Assembly: GCF_028640845.1 (NCBI RefSeq)
Contig: NC_080539.1
Location: 164,994,236 to 165,058,235, forward strand
Origin: Ahaetulla prasina
Lineage: Eukaryota > Chordata > Lepidosauria > Squamata > Colubridae
Direction of reading: 5' to 3'
DNA length: 64,000 nucleotides
The notes below the pieces were generated by a model. The model had not been told where the DNA came from, did not search any database, and saw only the letters and a list, made by a program, of their open reading frames with translations. Made by a program: the position numbers and the translations under genes. The number at the start of each line of letters is the position of its first letter. The first letter of the stretch is position 1. Positions 1 through 10,196 of this stretch are shown piece by piece.

Positions 1-1396
1 GTAATCCATCCTCACCTGGAGCTTTCCCTAATTTTATTTTTTGTATAACTCCATTAATCTCATCTTGTGTTATATCTTCTTCCATCAATTCTTTATATGT
101 TTGATCAATTTTCACCACATATTTTTCTAAATAACTTTGCAATTTTTCCCGATTGACTGGTTTCTTTGAATATAGATTCTGAAAAAAGTTTCTAACCACT
201 TCACATTTCTCTAATTTTTTGTAACATCTTATACCTTTATCACCTATCAAAGCTCCAATTTCTCTCTTCTCTCTTTTATTTTTCGCCATCTTTGCCAATA
301 ACTTGGAGTTTCTGTTACTAAATTCAAAAAAATTCCTATTTAGGTATGTCAAATTCCTTTTTACCAACTCTGTATCCTCTTCTATCATTTTATTTCTTAA
401 TATATTAAGCTCCTCAAGGATTTTTTTTTCTTTAGTAAGCAAAAATTGATTTTCCAATTCTTTAATCTGGTTTTTATCTCTTTCCATTTTAATTTTATAA
501 TTTTTATATTTCCTACTTGATAATTTAATACTCTCCCCTCTAAACACCGCTTTCATCGCATCCCAAACAATTTCAAATTTAACCTCCCCATTATCATTTA
601 GTCTCCAACTTTCCTCCAATTTTTTAAGTATCCATTTTTTATCCTTTTCATTTTTATACAGTTTCTCCTCATATCTCCAATAACTTCTTTTTTTCTCAAA
701 ATTAAAATCTAAATCCACCATAACCTCTGCATGATCAGAATCTTTAAAGATCCCCACATCTACCTTATCCACATTGTTCAGCAAATCTTTAGAGAGAAAA
801 ATATAATCAATTCTGGAATATGTATTATATATCTTAGAGAAAAAAGTGTATATTCTTTCAGTTCCTTTAACCTCTCTCCACACATCCACTACACCGTTTT
901 GAAGCATCCACTTATTTAAAATCCCCATTTTATTTGCTCCTCCACAACGAGTGGGGTTAGTACTATCTATTTTATCTCTAATTAAATTAAAATCCCCAGC
1001 CACAATTACTTTCCCTACACTTTCATTCTCCAAAATTTTTGTTATTTTTTCAAGAAATTCTCTTTGTTTCTCATTCGGTAAATATAAATTAACAAGTGTC
1101 ACTTTTTCCTCATTAAGATTTCCCACAATTATTACATATCTTCCATCCTCATCCAAAATTACCTGATGTTTTTCAAAATACACTCTATCTGATATCAATG
1201 TTGCAACTCCTCTGGCTTTTGAAGTTCCTAATGCTTTTTCATATATTTGCATACCTTTTATATACATTCTGTTTGAGTCTTCAGATTTCTGATGGGTTTC
1301 TTGTAAAAATAAAATATCTGGTAAATCTCTTTTAATCTTAAATTCCAATCTTCTTCTTTTAATCTGATTCCCTGTACCCTTCACATTCCATGACAT
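1..1396 (-). CDS. L1 ORF2 N-terminal part: AP endonuclease and start of RT
   Basis: The frame starts at ATG 1396-1394 with MSWNVKG, the usual opening of an L1 endonuclease, and continues through LPDILFLQETHQKSED (endonuclease core). The same frame reads LGKAPGEDGL at the window edge, the motif that opens the L1 reverse transcriptase. I read codons at both ends and confirmed they share a frame, which implies about 465 codons without a stop. I did not check every codon in between. The product would nick target DNA and reverse-transcribe L1 RNA. The remaining RT and the cysteine-rich tail are outside the window. Confidence 0.8.
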   Translation of the reverse strand, partial: MSWNVKGTGNQIKRRRLEFKIKRDLPDILFLQETHQKSEDSNRMYIKGMQIYEKALGTSKARGVATLISDRVYFEKHQVILDEDGRYVIIVGNLNEEKVTLVNLYLPNEKQREFLEKITKILENESVGKVIVAGDFNLIRDKIDSTNPTRCGGANKMGILNKWMLQNGVVDVWREVKGTERIYTFFSKIYNTYSRIDYIFLSKDLLNNVDKVDVGIFKDSDHAEVMVDLDFNFEKKRSYWRYEEKLYKNEKDKKWILKKLEESWRLNDNGEVKFEIVWDAMKAVFRGESIKLSSRKYKNYKIKMERDKNQIKELENQFLLTKEKKILEELNILRNKMIEEDTELVKRNLTYLNRNFFEFSNRNSKLLAKMAKNKREKREIGALIGDKGIRCYKKLEKCEVVRNFFQNLYSKKPVNREKLQSYLEKYVVKIDQTYKELMEEDITQDEINGVIQKIKLGKAPGEDGL

Positions 1397-1653
1397 TATT
1401 TTTATGACTCCCATTTAAACTGTAAATTTTTCAATCCTAGCCCCAGCTCTTCCTTTCTGTGCCCAAAACCCAACATTAAACTCCCATATAACAGACATTT
1501 AACATAAAAAAAGCAATAAAAAAAAGACAAAAGACAAAATAAACAATAAAAAACAAACAATCTTCTTCCCCCACATCCTCATCGGTTTCGCCTCTATAAA
1601 GAGAATGGGGGAGAGGGGACGTGCCAATGTCCGGGTCACTTCTTTCGGGCTGT

Positions 1654-2403
1654 CTATTTAAATTCATCACTCAAGAAAGAAGAAAATGGTAGCTCTCTCC
1701 CGCATTCAGCTTCGTATTTTCCAAGACTCTTATCTGCTTCTTCTCCTGCTGTATCCTCACGACTTTTCTTCTGTTCGACCAACACAGGTGAGATTTCTTT
1801 CCTCTTTAACCCTTTAGGGTCTTGCCCCCCAATAGCCCCTTTTTCTTCTTCTGGAGTTGATGTTTCCACATGTATTCCACCCATCTTGAGCATTTGATCT
1901 TTTATCTCCATTAAATCCTCCTCCTTGATCAGTCCAAGCTCCTGTAAATATAGTATTGCATCTGTGTCCGGGGTAATTGTGCGCATCCTTCCTTTATAAA
2001 AAAATTTCAATTGTTGTGGTGGCCTCCAATTATATTTAATTCCGTTATCTCTCAAAACCTTTGTAATTGGTTTTTAAAAAAATCTCCATGCCCTTTCTTC
2101 TCTTGATATTCTAGTCTTCCCTTCAAACTTCAAAGCATCTCCCATCTCTCTCACCTTGGCCATAACTTCTAACTTATCACTAAGATTTGCAAACCTGACA
2201 AGCACATTCCTGTTGGAACCATTTTGCCTTCTATATCCAATTCTAAAAACACTTGCCAGATCTGTTATTGTAAGCGTAATTTGCGTGTCAAGATCATTAA
2301 TCCATTTTAAAACCCGCTGTTTCAAATTATCTACCTTTTCTTCTTGAATTCCTCGAATAACCAAATTGTGTTTCCTCATTTCTTCTTCCAGGAGACAAAT
2401 TCT
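1654..2403 (-). pseudogene. L1 ORF1 RRM and C-terminal domain, interrupted by a stop
   Basis: The minus-strand frame begins inside ORF1 with RICLLEEEMRKHNLVIRG, the end of the coiled coil and start of the RRM. An in-frame TAA at 2074-2076, after WRFF in a T-run, separates the RRM from the C-terminal domain (RDNGIKYNW onward), which ends at 1654. Upstream of 2403 the frame meets a TAG at 2404-2406 because the element inverts there. In life this protein binds L1 RNA as a trimer. The stop lies in a homopolymer, so mutation or an indel error are both possible. Confidence 0.8.
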
Positions 2404-3400
2404 CTAGGGGCGTGGCCATGACCATGGTGGGGTGAGGACCTTTCCTTCACTTCACAGGGCTTATTAATGAAGATTTACATGTTTGGAATGCACTGTTATG
2501 AACTAAAGTTAATAAATCATGGAGTGAAAGTGTTAACAGCCCAGTAGATTGAATTTAAAATCGGTAGGTCATCCGAAACTATTTGAATTATGGAGTTTTT
2601 ACAGCGTGGGGGTGACGAGCCGGTCGGCAGGCACGAATGAGTTTGGAATAAATTGCTGTCTTTTGCTTTTGCTTTTATAAACATCGTGTTGCTAATGAGA
2701 AGAGTTTAATGGAAGATTAAATTGATCTTTTGTATGGGAAAACTTGTCTGGAGCAGCAGGATTTTACTGGGCGTTGCCTTCCAACGGATTGGATTTTTTT
2801 TTAAGGGGAAATTAACAGCTTGTTTATGCACTTTTATGATCACGGATAACAAAAGGAAAGAATTTTTCTCCGAAGTTTAAGTTGGAACGAGGCATTAATT
2901 TTTTTTATAAAGTAAAGGTTTTGCTCTTTTTCTCCTTTTTTTTTTTTCTTCCCTTTGCTGACGAGGAGAAAAAATGGCGTTGATCATTGTTTGAAAGCTG
3001 TGAAGTTATCTGTGTAGTGACTATGAATTACAAGCTGTTGAGAAATAAATTTTCGAGTGCAAAATAAGCCGCTTCGGCTTCAATTAAAAAATTGCTGTCC
3101 CTTGATCTTCATTAAGACCCTCTGCAAAAGTGGTTTGAAATACTAGTTTGAAAACTTTTTAAAATGACTCGACAACCTTCAGAAATGCAGCAAGTTGCTG
3201 CGGCTTTAAACAAAATTTGGGAAAAAATAGCAGGAAAAAATATCGGAGCGTATGGATAATTTTACATTGGAAATGAAAAAAATGAAACAAGAAATGAATG
3301 AAAATTTTGCAAAGCAAACAGTGGAAATGACAATTATTAAAGATGAACTTGAGCAGATTCATGTACATGATGCAAAAGCGGATCGCCAAATTGGTGAGAT
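2404..3400 (+). mobile_element. Inverted 5' end of the same L1 (5'UTR plus ORF1 N-terminus)
   Basis: The plus strand here starts with a GC-rich ggggcgtggcc, as L1 5' ends often do. It continues as an untranslated leader of about 760 bp and reaches an ATG at 3164 followed by a lysine/glutamate-rich coiled coil. It lies head-on against the minus-strand L1 body at 2404. The layout (antisense 5' piece joined at the RNA 5' end to the sense 3' piece) is the product expected from twin priming. The right edge near 3400 is approximate. Confidence 0.72.
3164..3400 (+). pseudogene. L1 ORF1 N-terminal coiled coil, frameshifted
   Basis: ATG at 3164 opens a 31-codon frame (MTRQPSEMQQVAAALNKIW...) that ends at TAA 3257-3259. 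The coiled coil then resumes in another frame from about 3262 (FTLEMKKMKQEMNENFAKQ...) and fades near 3390. This is the part of ORF1 missing from the minus-strand piece, so the two fragments are complementary rather than overlapping. Confidence 0.65.
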
Positions 3401-3609
3401 ATTTTACAAGAATACTGTTGACTTGTAAATGCTATGTTGTTACATTCATGTGGCCAGCCAGGTTGTATTGTGTATTCTTACTGTTTCAACCCATACATTT
3501 CTCTTCCTACTGTTTTTCTACACAAGTAAGACTTGGCTTTTTTTTTTTAAGAAAGTGTTGATCTATTGGTTGAAACTGACTGTCTTGTTGCCCAAGCAGC
3601 CTGACATTG

Positions 3610-3720
3610 AGCCTGGCATTGTAGGCTAAGTATAATGACTGGCCCAAAAGTTACCCAGCCAGGTTTCATGCCTATGGCATAACTAGAACTCACAGTCTCC
3701 CGGTTCTAGCCCATAAAATT
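3610..3720. repeat. Old MIR-like SINE fragment
   Basis: The run actggcccaaaagttaccca followed by a tagaactcacagtctccc stretch matches the conserved core of MIR/CORE-type SINEs in reverse orientation. It is short and diverged. Confidence 0.5.
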
Positions 3721-3955
3721 AGATATATAATCTAGAGACTGTACATAACTTCTAACATGTGCTCTTCATTCATTACTGGACTAGGAAAACAAGTATGAAA
3801 AAGAATCTAGTAGCAAGAATATATATACACTATAAAAAATTGGATGAATTTTTTTACTGAGAAAGATTTTTTCTTATTCAAGCACTTAGTTTCTTTAAAA
3901 AAACTATTCAAACCTCATAAAATAGACTCAATCTATTTTTTTTTCATATCAAGTA

Positions 3956-4341
3956 CAGGTAGTCCTCAATTTAAAATCACAATTCAGCCCCAAATTTCTG
4001 AGATATTTGTTAAGTGAGTTTTGCCCCATTTTACAATCTTTCTTGCCACAGTTGTTAAGTGAATCACTGCAGTTGATAAGTTAGTAAAAGTTGTAAAGTG
4101 AATCTTACTTCCCCATTGAGTTTGCTTTTCAGAAGGTTGCAAAAGGTGATAGCATGACCATGGGATACAGCAGCAGTCATAACTATGAACTGATTGCCAC
4201 GCATCTGACTTTTGGCCACATGGTCATGGGGATGCTACAAAGGTGGTAACTCTGAAAAATGGTCCTGAGTCACATTTTTCAGTGCTGTTAGGTAAATTTG
4301 AACAGTCTCTAAATGAACTGTTGTAAGTTGAGGACTACCTG
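3956..4341. mobile_element. TA-flanked MITE (CAGGTAGTCCTC family)
   Basis: It opens CAGGTAGTCCTCAATTTA and closes with the near-complement TAAGTTGAGGACTACCTG, and a TA dinucleotide sits on each side. That fits a Tc1/mariner-type non-autonomous element. There is no transposase. Relatives are at 19978, 39125, 40690, 44541 and 53980. Confidence 0.8.
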
Positions 4342-4775
4342 TAATATAGCTTTGTGGGCAATGGATATGGAGATAAAAATGTCATTTGGGATAGTACTCA
4401 TTCAACAGTTTCCAGAAAATCTACATCTCTGTCTGTGGTCATTAGCGTATAAGGAAAGGCAATATTTAAAAATGTCATCAGCAAGTTGTGTAAGGACTCT
4501 TTCATTCCTATTTGTAGGACAATTTTAGAAGAACAACGAAGAATGTATTTCATTGTCTTTTTACTGAATAAAATCATTCTTGTGATCTATTAAAGGAAAT
4601 GTAAATTACGCTAAAATCCTTATAGCGTAGTGTCATTTAGTCCTCACTTGATGGTACAAATTCAGTGCTACTTACTCCACACGGCATCTTTTTGTAGATA
4701 CCTGTGTGAAATATAAGATAATAGTGGCAGAGTTTATCATCTGTCTTTTCATTTTATAGATGGGAGAGCAAAATA

Positions 4776-5195
4776 TTAGATTGTGCCATAACAGTCTGAC
4801 ATATGAAAATTAAGCAAGTTGGTGTTAAATAAATTACTCAGAGTTGCTGGGAGTCGGACAGGATATTCATTGAATATGGTCCATATCCAGTCAGCTGGAT
4901 GTTGAAACTGAATTTGGTATTTTTGTCCACCTTCAAGTCCTTCCCAAGGACCTTGATTAGGCAGATGTTTGATGATGTTAATAGTATTGTTGCGGAATGT
5001 AAGCTGTTCCAATAAAGCTGCCTTTTCCAGTTGATTGATGGTAAATTTGTCAGTGCCAATTACGTTCAAGTAGTGCTCCAGATGTTTTGGGATGGCACTC
5101 AAGGCACCTATTACTATTGGTATGATCTTTACTTTCTTTTGCCATAGGAGTTCTTCTACAATTTGCAGGTCTTTGTATTGTGCGAGTTTCTCCAA
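4776..5195 (-). pseudogene. Non-LTR retrotransposon polyprotein C-terminal relic (R4/Dong-like?)
   Basis: A 139-codon minus-strand frame contains EKLAQYKDLQIVEELLWQKK, then IIPIVIGALSAIPKHLEHYL and LEKAALLEQL. This layout recurs at the C-terminus of reptile and fish non-LTR elements, with a basic helix, an 'IPIVIGALG'-type strand, and a KAALL helix. I recognise the pattern but am not sure of the clade. It has no RT domain and no start context, so it is a dead 3' fragment. Confidence 0.45.
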
Positions 5196-5284
5196 TTCTT
5201 TATCTTCTATTCTGATGTCCCTGGGTACTGCAGTGTCCTCTATCCAGACTTTTTGTGTTTCTTATCAACAACTGTTAAGTCTGG

Positions 5285-5358
5285 ATAGTGTAGTGTAGTG
5301 TAGTGTAGTGTAGTGTAGTGAAGTCTGGTGTGTAGTATAATATAGTATAGTATAGTAT
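5285..5358 (+). repeat. (TAGTG)n and (TATAG)n microsatellite
   Basis: Seven or more tagtg units are followed, after a short break, by four tatag units. The array sits between the two retrotransposon relics. Confidence 0.85.
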
Positions 5359-5359
5359 G

Positions 5360-5670
5360 TCTCTTTTTGAAAGCCTTCAGAAGTTCTGGGTGCTCCATCA
5401 CTGAAGCTATTCCATTGGTTAATTGTTCTCACTTTTAGAAAATTTCTCTTTAGTTCTAGGTTGCTTCTCTCCTTGGTGAATTTCGATCCATTGTTTCTTA
5501 TCTTGCCTTTTGGTGCTTTGAAAAATAATTTGGCCTCCTCGGCTTCGTAGGAGCCCCTCAATTATTGGAACAGAGCTATCATGTCTCCCCCAGTCCTTTT
5601 CTTTACAGTAGACATACCCAATTCCTGTAATCGTTCTTGGTACGTTTTGGTATGTTTTAACCTTCAACCC
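5360..5670 (-). repeat. Common squamate interspersed repeat, diverged
   Basis: Reading the minus strand gives a block with ggggagacatgatagctctg and gaaatttctcc-like runs. I recognise this as a frequent squamate LINE 3' region (short 'HQGEKQPRTKEKFSK' relic). No intact frame remains. Family assignment is tentative. Confidence 0.45.
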
Positions 5671-5948
5671 CCTAGCCTTATATTCTCAAATATGTCTCTG
5701 AAATTTGCAGTGCCAGTATATCTGAAGCTGGGGGATGGGGAAGCAGTCTAAGGTGTTTTTTTTAATGATCTTTGGATATAAACCAGCCAGATAATATATG
5801 AGAATTTTTTTTAAAATGCAGGAAATTAAGACTAGATTAAGTAAAGGAAAACATGATTTTGCTGAAGTTGAATCAACCTTCCCATATCTCACTGAGTATA
5901 AGAAGATTGCTTCTTTTTTCATCAAAACATTTTTGTCTGTGATATATT

Positions 5949-7408
5949 TTTTTTTTCATAAAAAAGTTTTATTTTTACAATCATATCAAACAGCTCATCC
6001 AATGTACAGTTATATACAATTAGTCGTGCTTGCCCAGTCACCACCCCCCTTTTTAACACTCTTTCCTCTTCTACCTTCTTCTACTTTCCAGACCTTCGTC
6101 TCCTTCTCTTATCTACATCCTCTCCTCCCTCCACCCTACACCTTCCTTCTCCCTCTTCTACCCCTCTTCCTTTCTCTTCTCCTCTTTCCTACCTCCTACT
6201 CTCTCCTCTTTTCTCCCTCCCCAACGTTCTAAAATGGTAACTGGGCAGACCCGACCCTGCATTAATGTATACATCTTCAGTAATCCCTGTACATTAACCA
6301 TCACTCCATCCTTTACCCTCAACCTCCCAATTCCCCTCCCCCTTACCCCCCACCCCCCACCCCGACTTCCCAGAACAAAAGGCAGGGTATCAAAACTAAC
6401 AATCATAATCCAAAATAATTCCTAAATTATAATCTCTAGTCACCCCACACATAATCACACTCTCAATTCCCCTCTCCTTCAAAAATATATCTAATGCAAA
6501 ATATTTCCTAAATTTACTCATATGCTATTCGATATTTTTTTATCTGATACTTATTTTGAATATAATCAATCCACATTTTCCATTCTAAAATATATTTTTC
6601 TTGTGTATAGTCTTTCAAGTAAGCAGAGTTTTTTGCCATTTCTGCCAGATTTGATACTTTGAGTGTCCATTCTTCAATTGTAGGTAATTCTTCTTTCTTC
6701 CAATATTGAGCAATCAAAAGTCTTGCGGCTGTTATTAAGTTCAAAATCAATTTAGTCTCTATAACTGTACAATCCATAATTATTCCTAGTAGAAAGAACT
6801 GCGGAGTAAACTTAACCTTCTTTTTCAAAATATTCTGCATGCTCCACCATACTTTAATCCAAAATGCTCTAACTTTTTTACAAGTCCACCATATATGGTA
6901 ATAAGTGGCATCTTCACAATCGCATCTCCAACATTTAGCCTGTACATTAGGATACATACATGACAATTTTTTGGGGTCTAAATGCCATCTATAAAACATC
7001 TTATAAAAATTTTCTCTCATATTTTGCGCTTGTGTAAATTTAACATTCCTCACCCAAATTCTTTCCCAAGTTTCCAACATTATTGGTTGCTGAAAATTTT
7101 GTGCCCACTTAATCATACAATCCTTAACCAATTCGGTCTCTGAGTCTATTTCTACTAATACATTATACGACCTCTTAATATGCTGTTGGCCTTGATCTCT
7201 CATTTGTTTTAACAAATTATCCTCAGTTTGCTTAACACCTATTTTTTAATCTAATTTCCACCTAGCTTGTAATTGTCCATATTGAAACCATGTATAATTT
7301 TTCCCTTCTTCCCCCATCTTTTCTCTGGATTTTAATTGTAATTCCCCCTTTTCCATACAAAGGAGTTCTTTATAGGTAACTACCTCCATCTTTTGATATA
7401 TATTTATA
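5949..7408 (-). mobile_element. 5'-truncated L1 with 17-bp target duplication
   Basis: TTTGTCTGTGATATATT occurs at 5932-5948 and again at 7409-7425, directly bracketing the element. Inside, the low-coordinate end has a T-run (poly-A tail of the minus strand) and a pyrimidine-rich 3'UTR. The high-coordinate part encodes the ORF2 C-terminus. Truncation at 7408 is the usual incomplete reverse transcription. Confidence 0.88.
6514..7408 (-). pseudogene. L1 ORF2 C-terminal domain
   Basis: From 7215 to 6514 the frame encodes the L1 ORF2 tail. It includes the cysteine-histidine cluster CWRCDCEDATYYHIWWTC and the following tryptophan-rich helices. The same frame continues upstream past a TAA at 7246-7248 to the insertion edge at 7408. 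Endonuclease and RT catalytic parts are absent, so the copy is inactive. Confidence 0.82.
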
Positions 7409-7425
7409 TTTGTCTGTGATATATT

Positions 7426-9013
7426 CTTAATACACCTAGTTTTTCTTAATGACACAACCCAGATTCTTGCATCTAAGTGTAACATGCAGAAGCCATAAAT
7501 GTCTGTGTTTAATTGGTAATCTTGGTTTCGGATGTTGTTCGTTCTGTCCATGTTTCATCAGGCCATTTTAATAAATTTCTAAAGAGCAAATAAAGTTTCA
7601 AAATATTGTTTGTGGATGCTTCTGTTTCCCTCTTTGAGAGGTAATTCTGATGCCAAGAGCTTTGAATTTATGAAGAGCAAACAGGTGCTGCAAACTGCTC
7701 TGGGGAATTTCCCATTTTCAGCGGTATCTAAATCAGAATTGAGTGAATTATTTCCGTCTCAGTATGGAACCTGCTTACACGAGAGAGGATTCAGGATATT
7801 TCTGCTCACTTCGTCTGCTTGAGAAAAATTGAACTGCTCCCTAGATAGCTATAGGCATTTTGCATACTGTAATTTATTTGGTTTTGGTTTTGGTTTAATG
7901 GACTGGGCAGACTTCTTTTATTGTGGTTTGCAGATCATGGCTTGTTGCTCAGCAAACCAATCAATAGTTTAGTGTGGTGTAGCTCTAATTTGTGCTATGT
8001 TAAATGAATGAAGATGACAGATAACGGATGAAGATGTGTCTGTTAAACGGCTCAGGTGTGACGGATGAACAAAATCCATACTTTCATTCTGTAAATGGCT
8101 ATTCCAGAAGTAAAACTATAACTTTTACGTAAAGTGGAAATCGAGCATTAATATAACTTTTATACCCATCTCCTCCTATGACAGCAATTATTATGGCAAA
8201 AATCAGATTTATCAGATTCAGTTTGCATGGAGCACAAATACTGGTAGGAAAATGCAAAGTAGTGCTGGTTTATTTTCTGCGAAGTCTTGGGGAAAAAATT
8301 TTAAAATGAAAATAGTAAATGGATGTAAGCACTGTAACTGCAAAAGAGCTGAATTTTTGCCTTCCCTCTCAACAGCATTTTTCTGTTAGCTCCTTGGCAG
8401 GAACTTCTAAATGGAATTCAGTCGGGTTTCTATTCCTGGCATGGAGCCCTACCTCCCAAAGTAGACCACGGGCTAATTTGAATTAGGCCTTAAACAAGGC
8501 TGTGTTCCAAAACTTCTCCTCCTTATCAAAAGTTTGTAAAGCAATTGTAAATATTAGTATAAGAGTGCTCCTCTACCCGACTGAAGGACCATGGGTTCAG
8601 ATTGAAGTAGTAAGCGTTTCTGTGTCAAACGTTAAGCAAAGCACCAGGTCTGATAGCAAAAATCAAAAGGAATCTGATAGCACCTCTTGTAGCTAACACA
8701 TGTTATTAAAAGGCATACTTTTTGTGAGCTGTAACTCACTTTATCAGATAAATAAAGTGGTTTGACTCATGTAGACTTTAAATTAGAAGGGGGAGAGGGC
8801 AGAGGAGGCCATCTTGTCAACTCATGAACGCTTAAATCTTTTAAACAACTGTATTGGTTGGAAAAGTTCTGCAGTACTGGAATAATTCTATTTTCTAAGC
8901 TTTATTTTGTCTAAATTGGCTGGTGATTTCTGTCCCCATCTTTTCTTCCAGAAGCTCAAGGTAAGAAGCAGTGTGGTGTAATGGTTAAAGTGTCAAACTT
9001 TAAAGTGTCAAAC
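7426..9013. other. No recognisable gene or repeat
   Basis: AT-rich sequence with only short unrelated ORFs. I see no splice-flanked exon with coding character, no target duplication and no microsatellite of note. Confidence 0.4.
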
Positions 9014-9480
9014 AAATGGCTTAGGGCCTGGGTACTTACGGGACCGCCTGCTATTGCCGAATGCCTCCCACCGACCTGTACACTCGCACAGAGAGGGACT
9101 CCTTAGGGTGCCGTCCGCCAAGCAATGTCGGCTGGCGGCCCCCAGGGGGAGAGCCTTCTCTGTGGGGGCTCCCACCCTTTGGAACGAACTTCCCCCTGGA
9201 CTTCGGCAACTGCTGGACCTTCGGACTTTCTGCCGAGAGCTGAAGACCTATTTGTTTGTTCGCACAGGACTGGCATAGGATTTTAATAGGATTTTAATTA
9301 GTTTTAATGTTTTAACATTTTAAAATTTGGGGTTTTATTCTAAATGTTTTAATTCGGCCATTTGTATAATAAGTTTTTTAAATTATGGTTTTATGTGTAT
9401 ATTGCTGTTGTTTTTTATTATGGCTGTAAACCGCCCTGAGTCCTTCGGGAGAAGGGCGGTATAAAAATTTAATAAATAAA
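9014..9480 (+). mobile_element. L2-type LINE, 3' end
   Basis: It contains the L2 ORF2 C-terminus (frame 9054-9278, ending RTFCRELKTYLFVRTGLA). An AT-rich 3'UTR follows, then the hairpin ccgccctgagtccttcggga / gaagggcgg and an AATAAATAAA tail. It matches the near-complete copy at 58970-62275. Confidence 0.88.
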
Positions 9481-10123
9481 ACTAAGATCAGAAGACGCAG
9501 ATTCTAGTCCACCCTCAGCCACAGAAGTTCACTTAGTAATGTTAGGCAGGTCACTAGGTAATGTTGGGCTTTCTCAGCCCACCTCACACTAAGGAAAAAA
9601 CAGGAAGAAATCTTAAATGAAAGGTGGGTTATAAAATAATAAGCTAATAATAAGATGGGTATAGCATTCCTTTGCTGAATTTCCCCTTAACAATAGATCT
9701 AAACTAATCCAGTCAGTTTACATTGCTGAGTGTGGACTTGAACTTGAGTCTCCTTGATCCTAAATCTTTAGTCTTACCAGACCTCTTTATTCTAAAATAG
9801 CTATTACTTATGTTTTTCGCACTTCCATTTATTGGCTTACTGATTTGTGAAAGTTTCTGCTGAACAAGAAATACTGTATGTGATGAGAGAGTTTTAATTG
9901 TCCAACTGTGAAAGAGGAAGGGAAAAAATGAAGGTTGGTGGGAAATAATGATCAAAAATTTATGTATGTTTTTATGTTAGCACTTTAAAGCAATTTTGTT
10001 ACTTCAAAATCTGTATGATTTTTTTAGCAAACTTAAATATTGTTAACATATCACTGATGATATATATGATGATATGATTTTGCTGAAGAAAATTAACATG
10101 AAATTTCATTTTTTCCTCAACAG

Positions 10124-10196
10124 AGATCATGGCCATGAAGGAAGTTTCTAGCAACAAATGCTTTGGAGGTTTTCAAAAAGTGTTTGAACATGACAG
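10124..10196 (+). CDS. ESD: ESD exon with start codon
   Basis: The acceptor is ttttcctcaacag before 10124; ATG is at 10129 and a second in-frame ATG at 10135. The exon ends ...EHDS split after two bases, with donor gttaat. Residues 1-22 plus part of 23. Confidence 0.95.

Larger units (their letters stand above)
1..2403 (-). mobile_element. L1-clade LINE, sense 3' part (runs off the window)
   Basis: Read on the minus strand this is the RRM/C-terminal part of L1 ORF1 (2403 to 1654), a short spacer, then ORF2 starting at 1396 and still open at the window edge. It abuts an oppositely oriented 5' L1 segment at 2404, so the two make one insertion with a 5' inversion. The 3' end and the left target duplication lie outside the window. 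Confidence 0.85.

Noticed and set aside
2500..2660. GC-richer stretch upstream of ESD as a possible promoter or first exon
   Set aside because: It lies within the inverted L1 5'UTR, so a transposon explanation is simpler; no ESD 5' exon could be identified.
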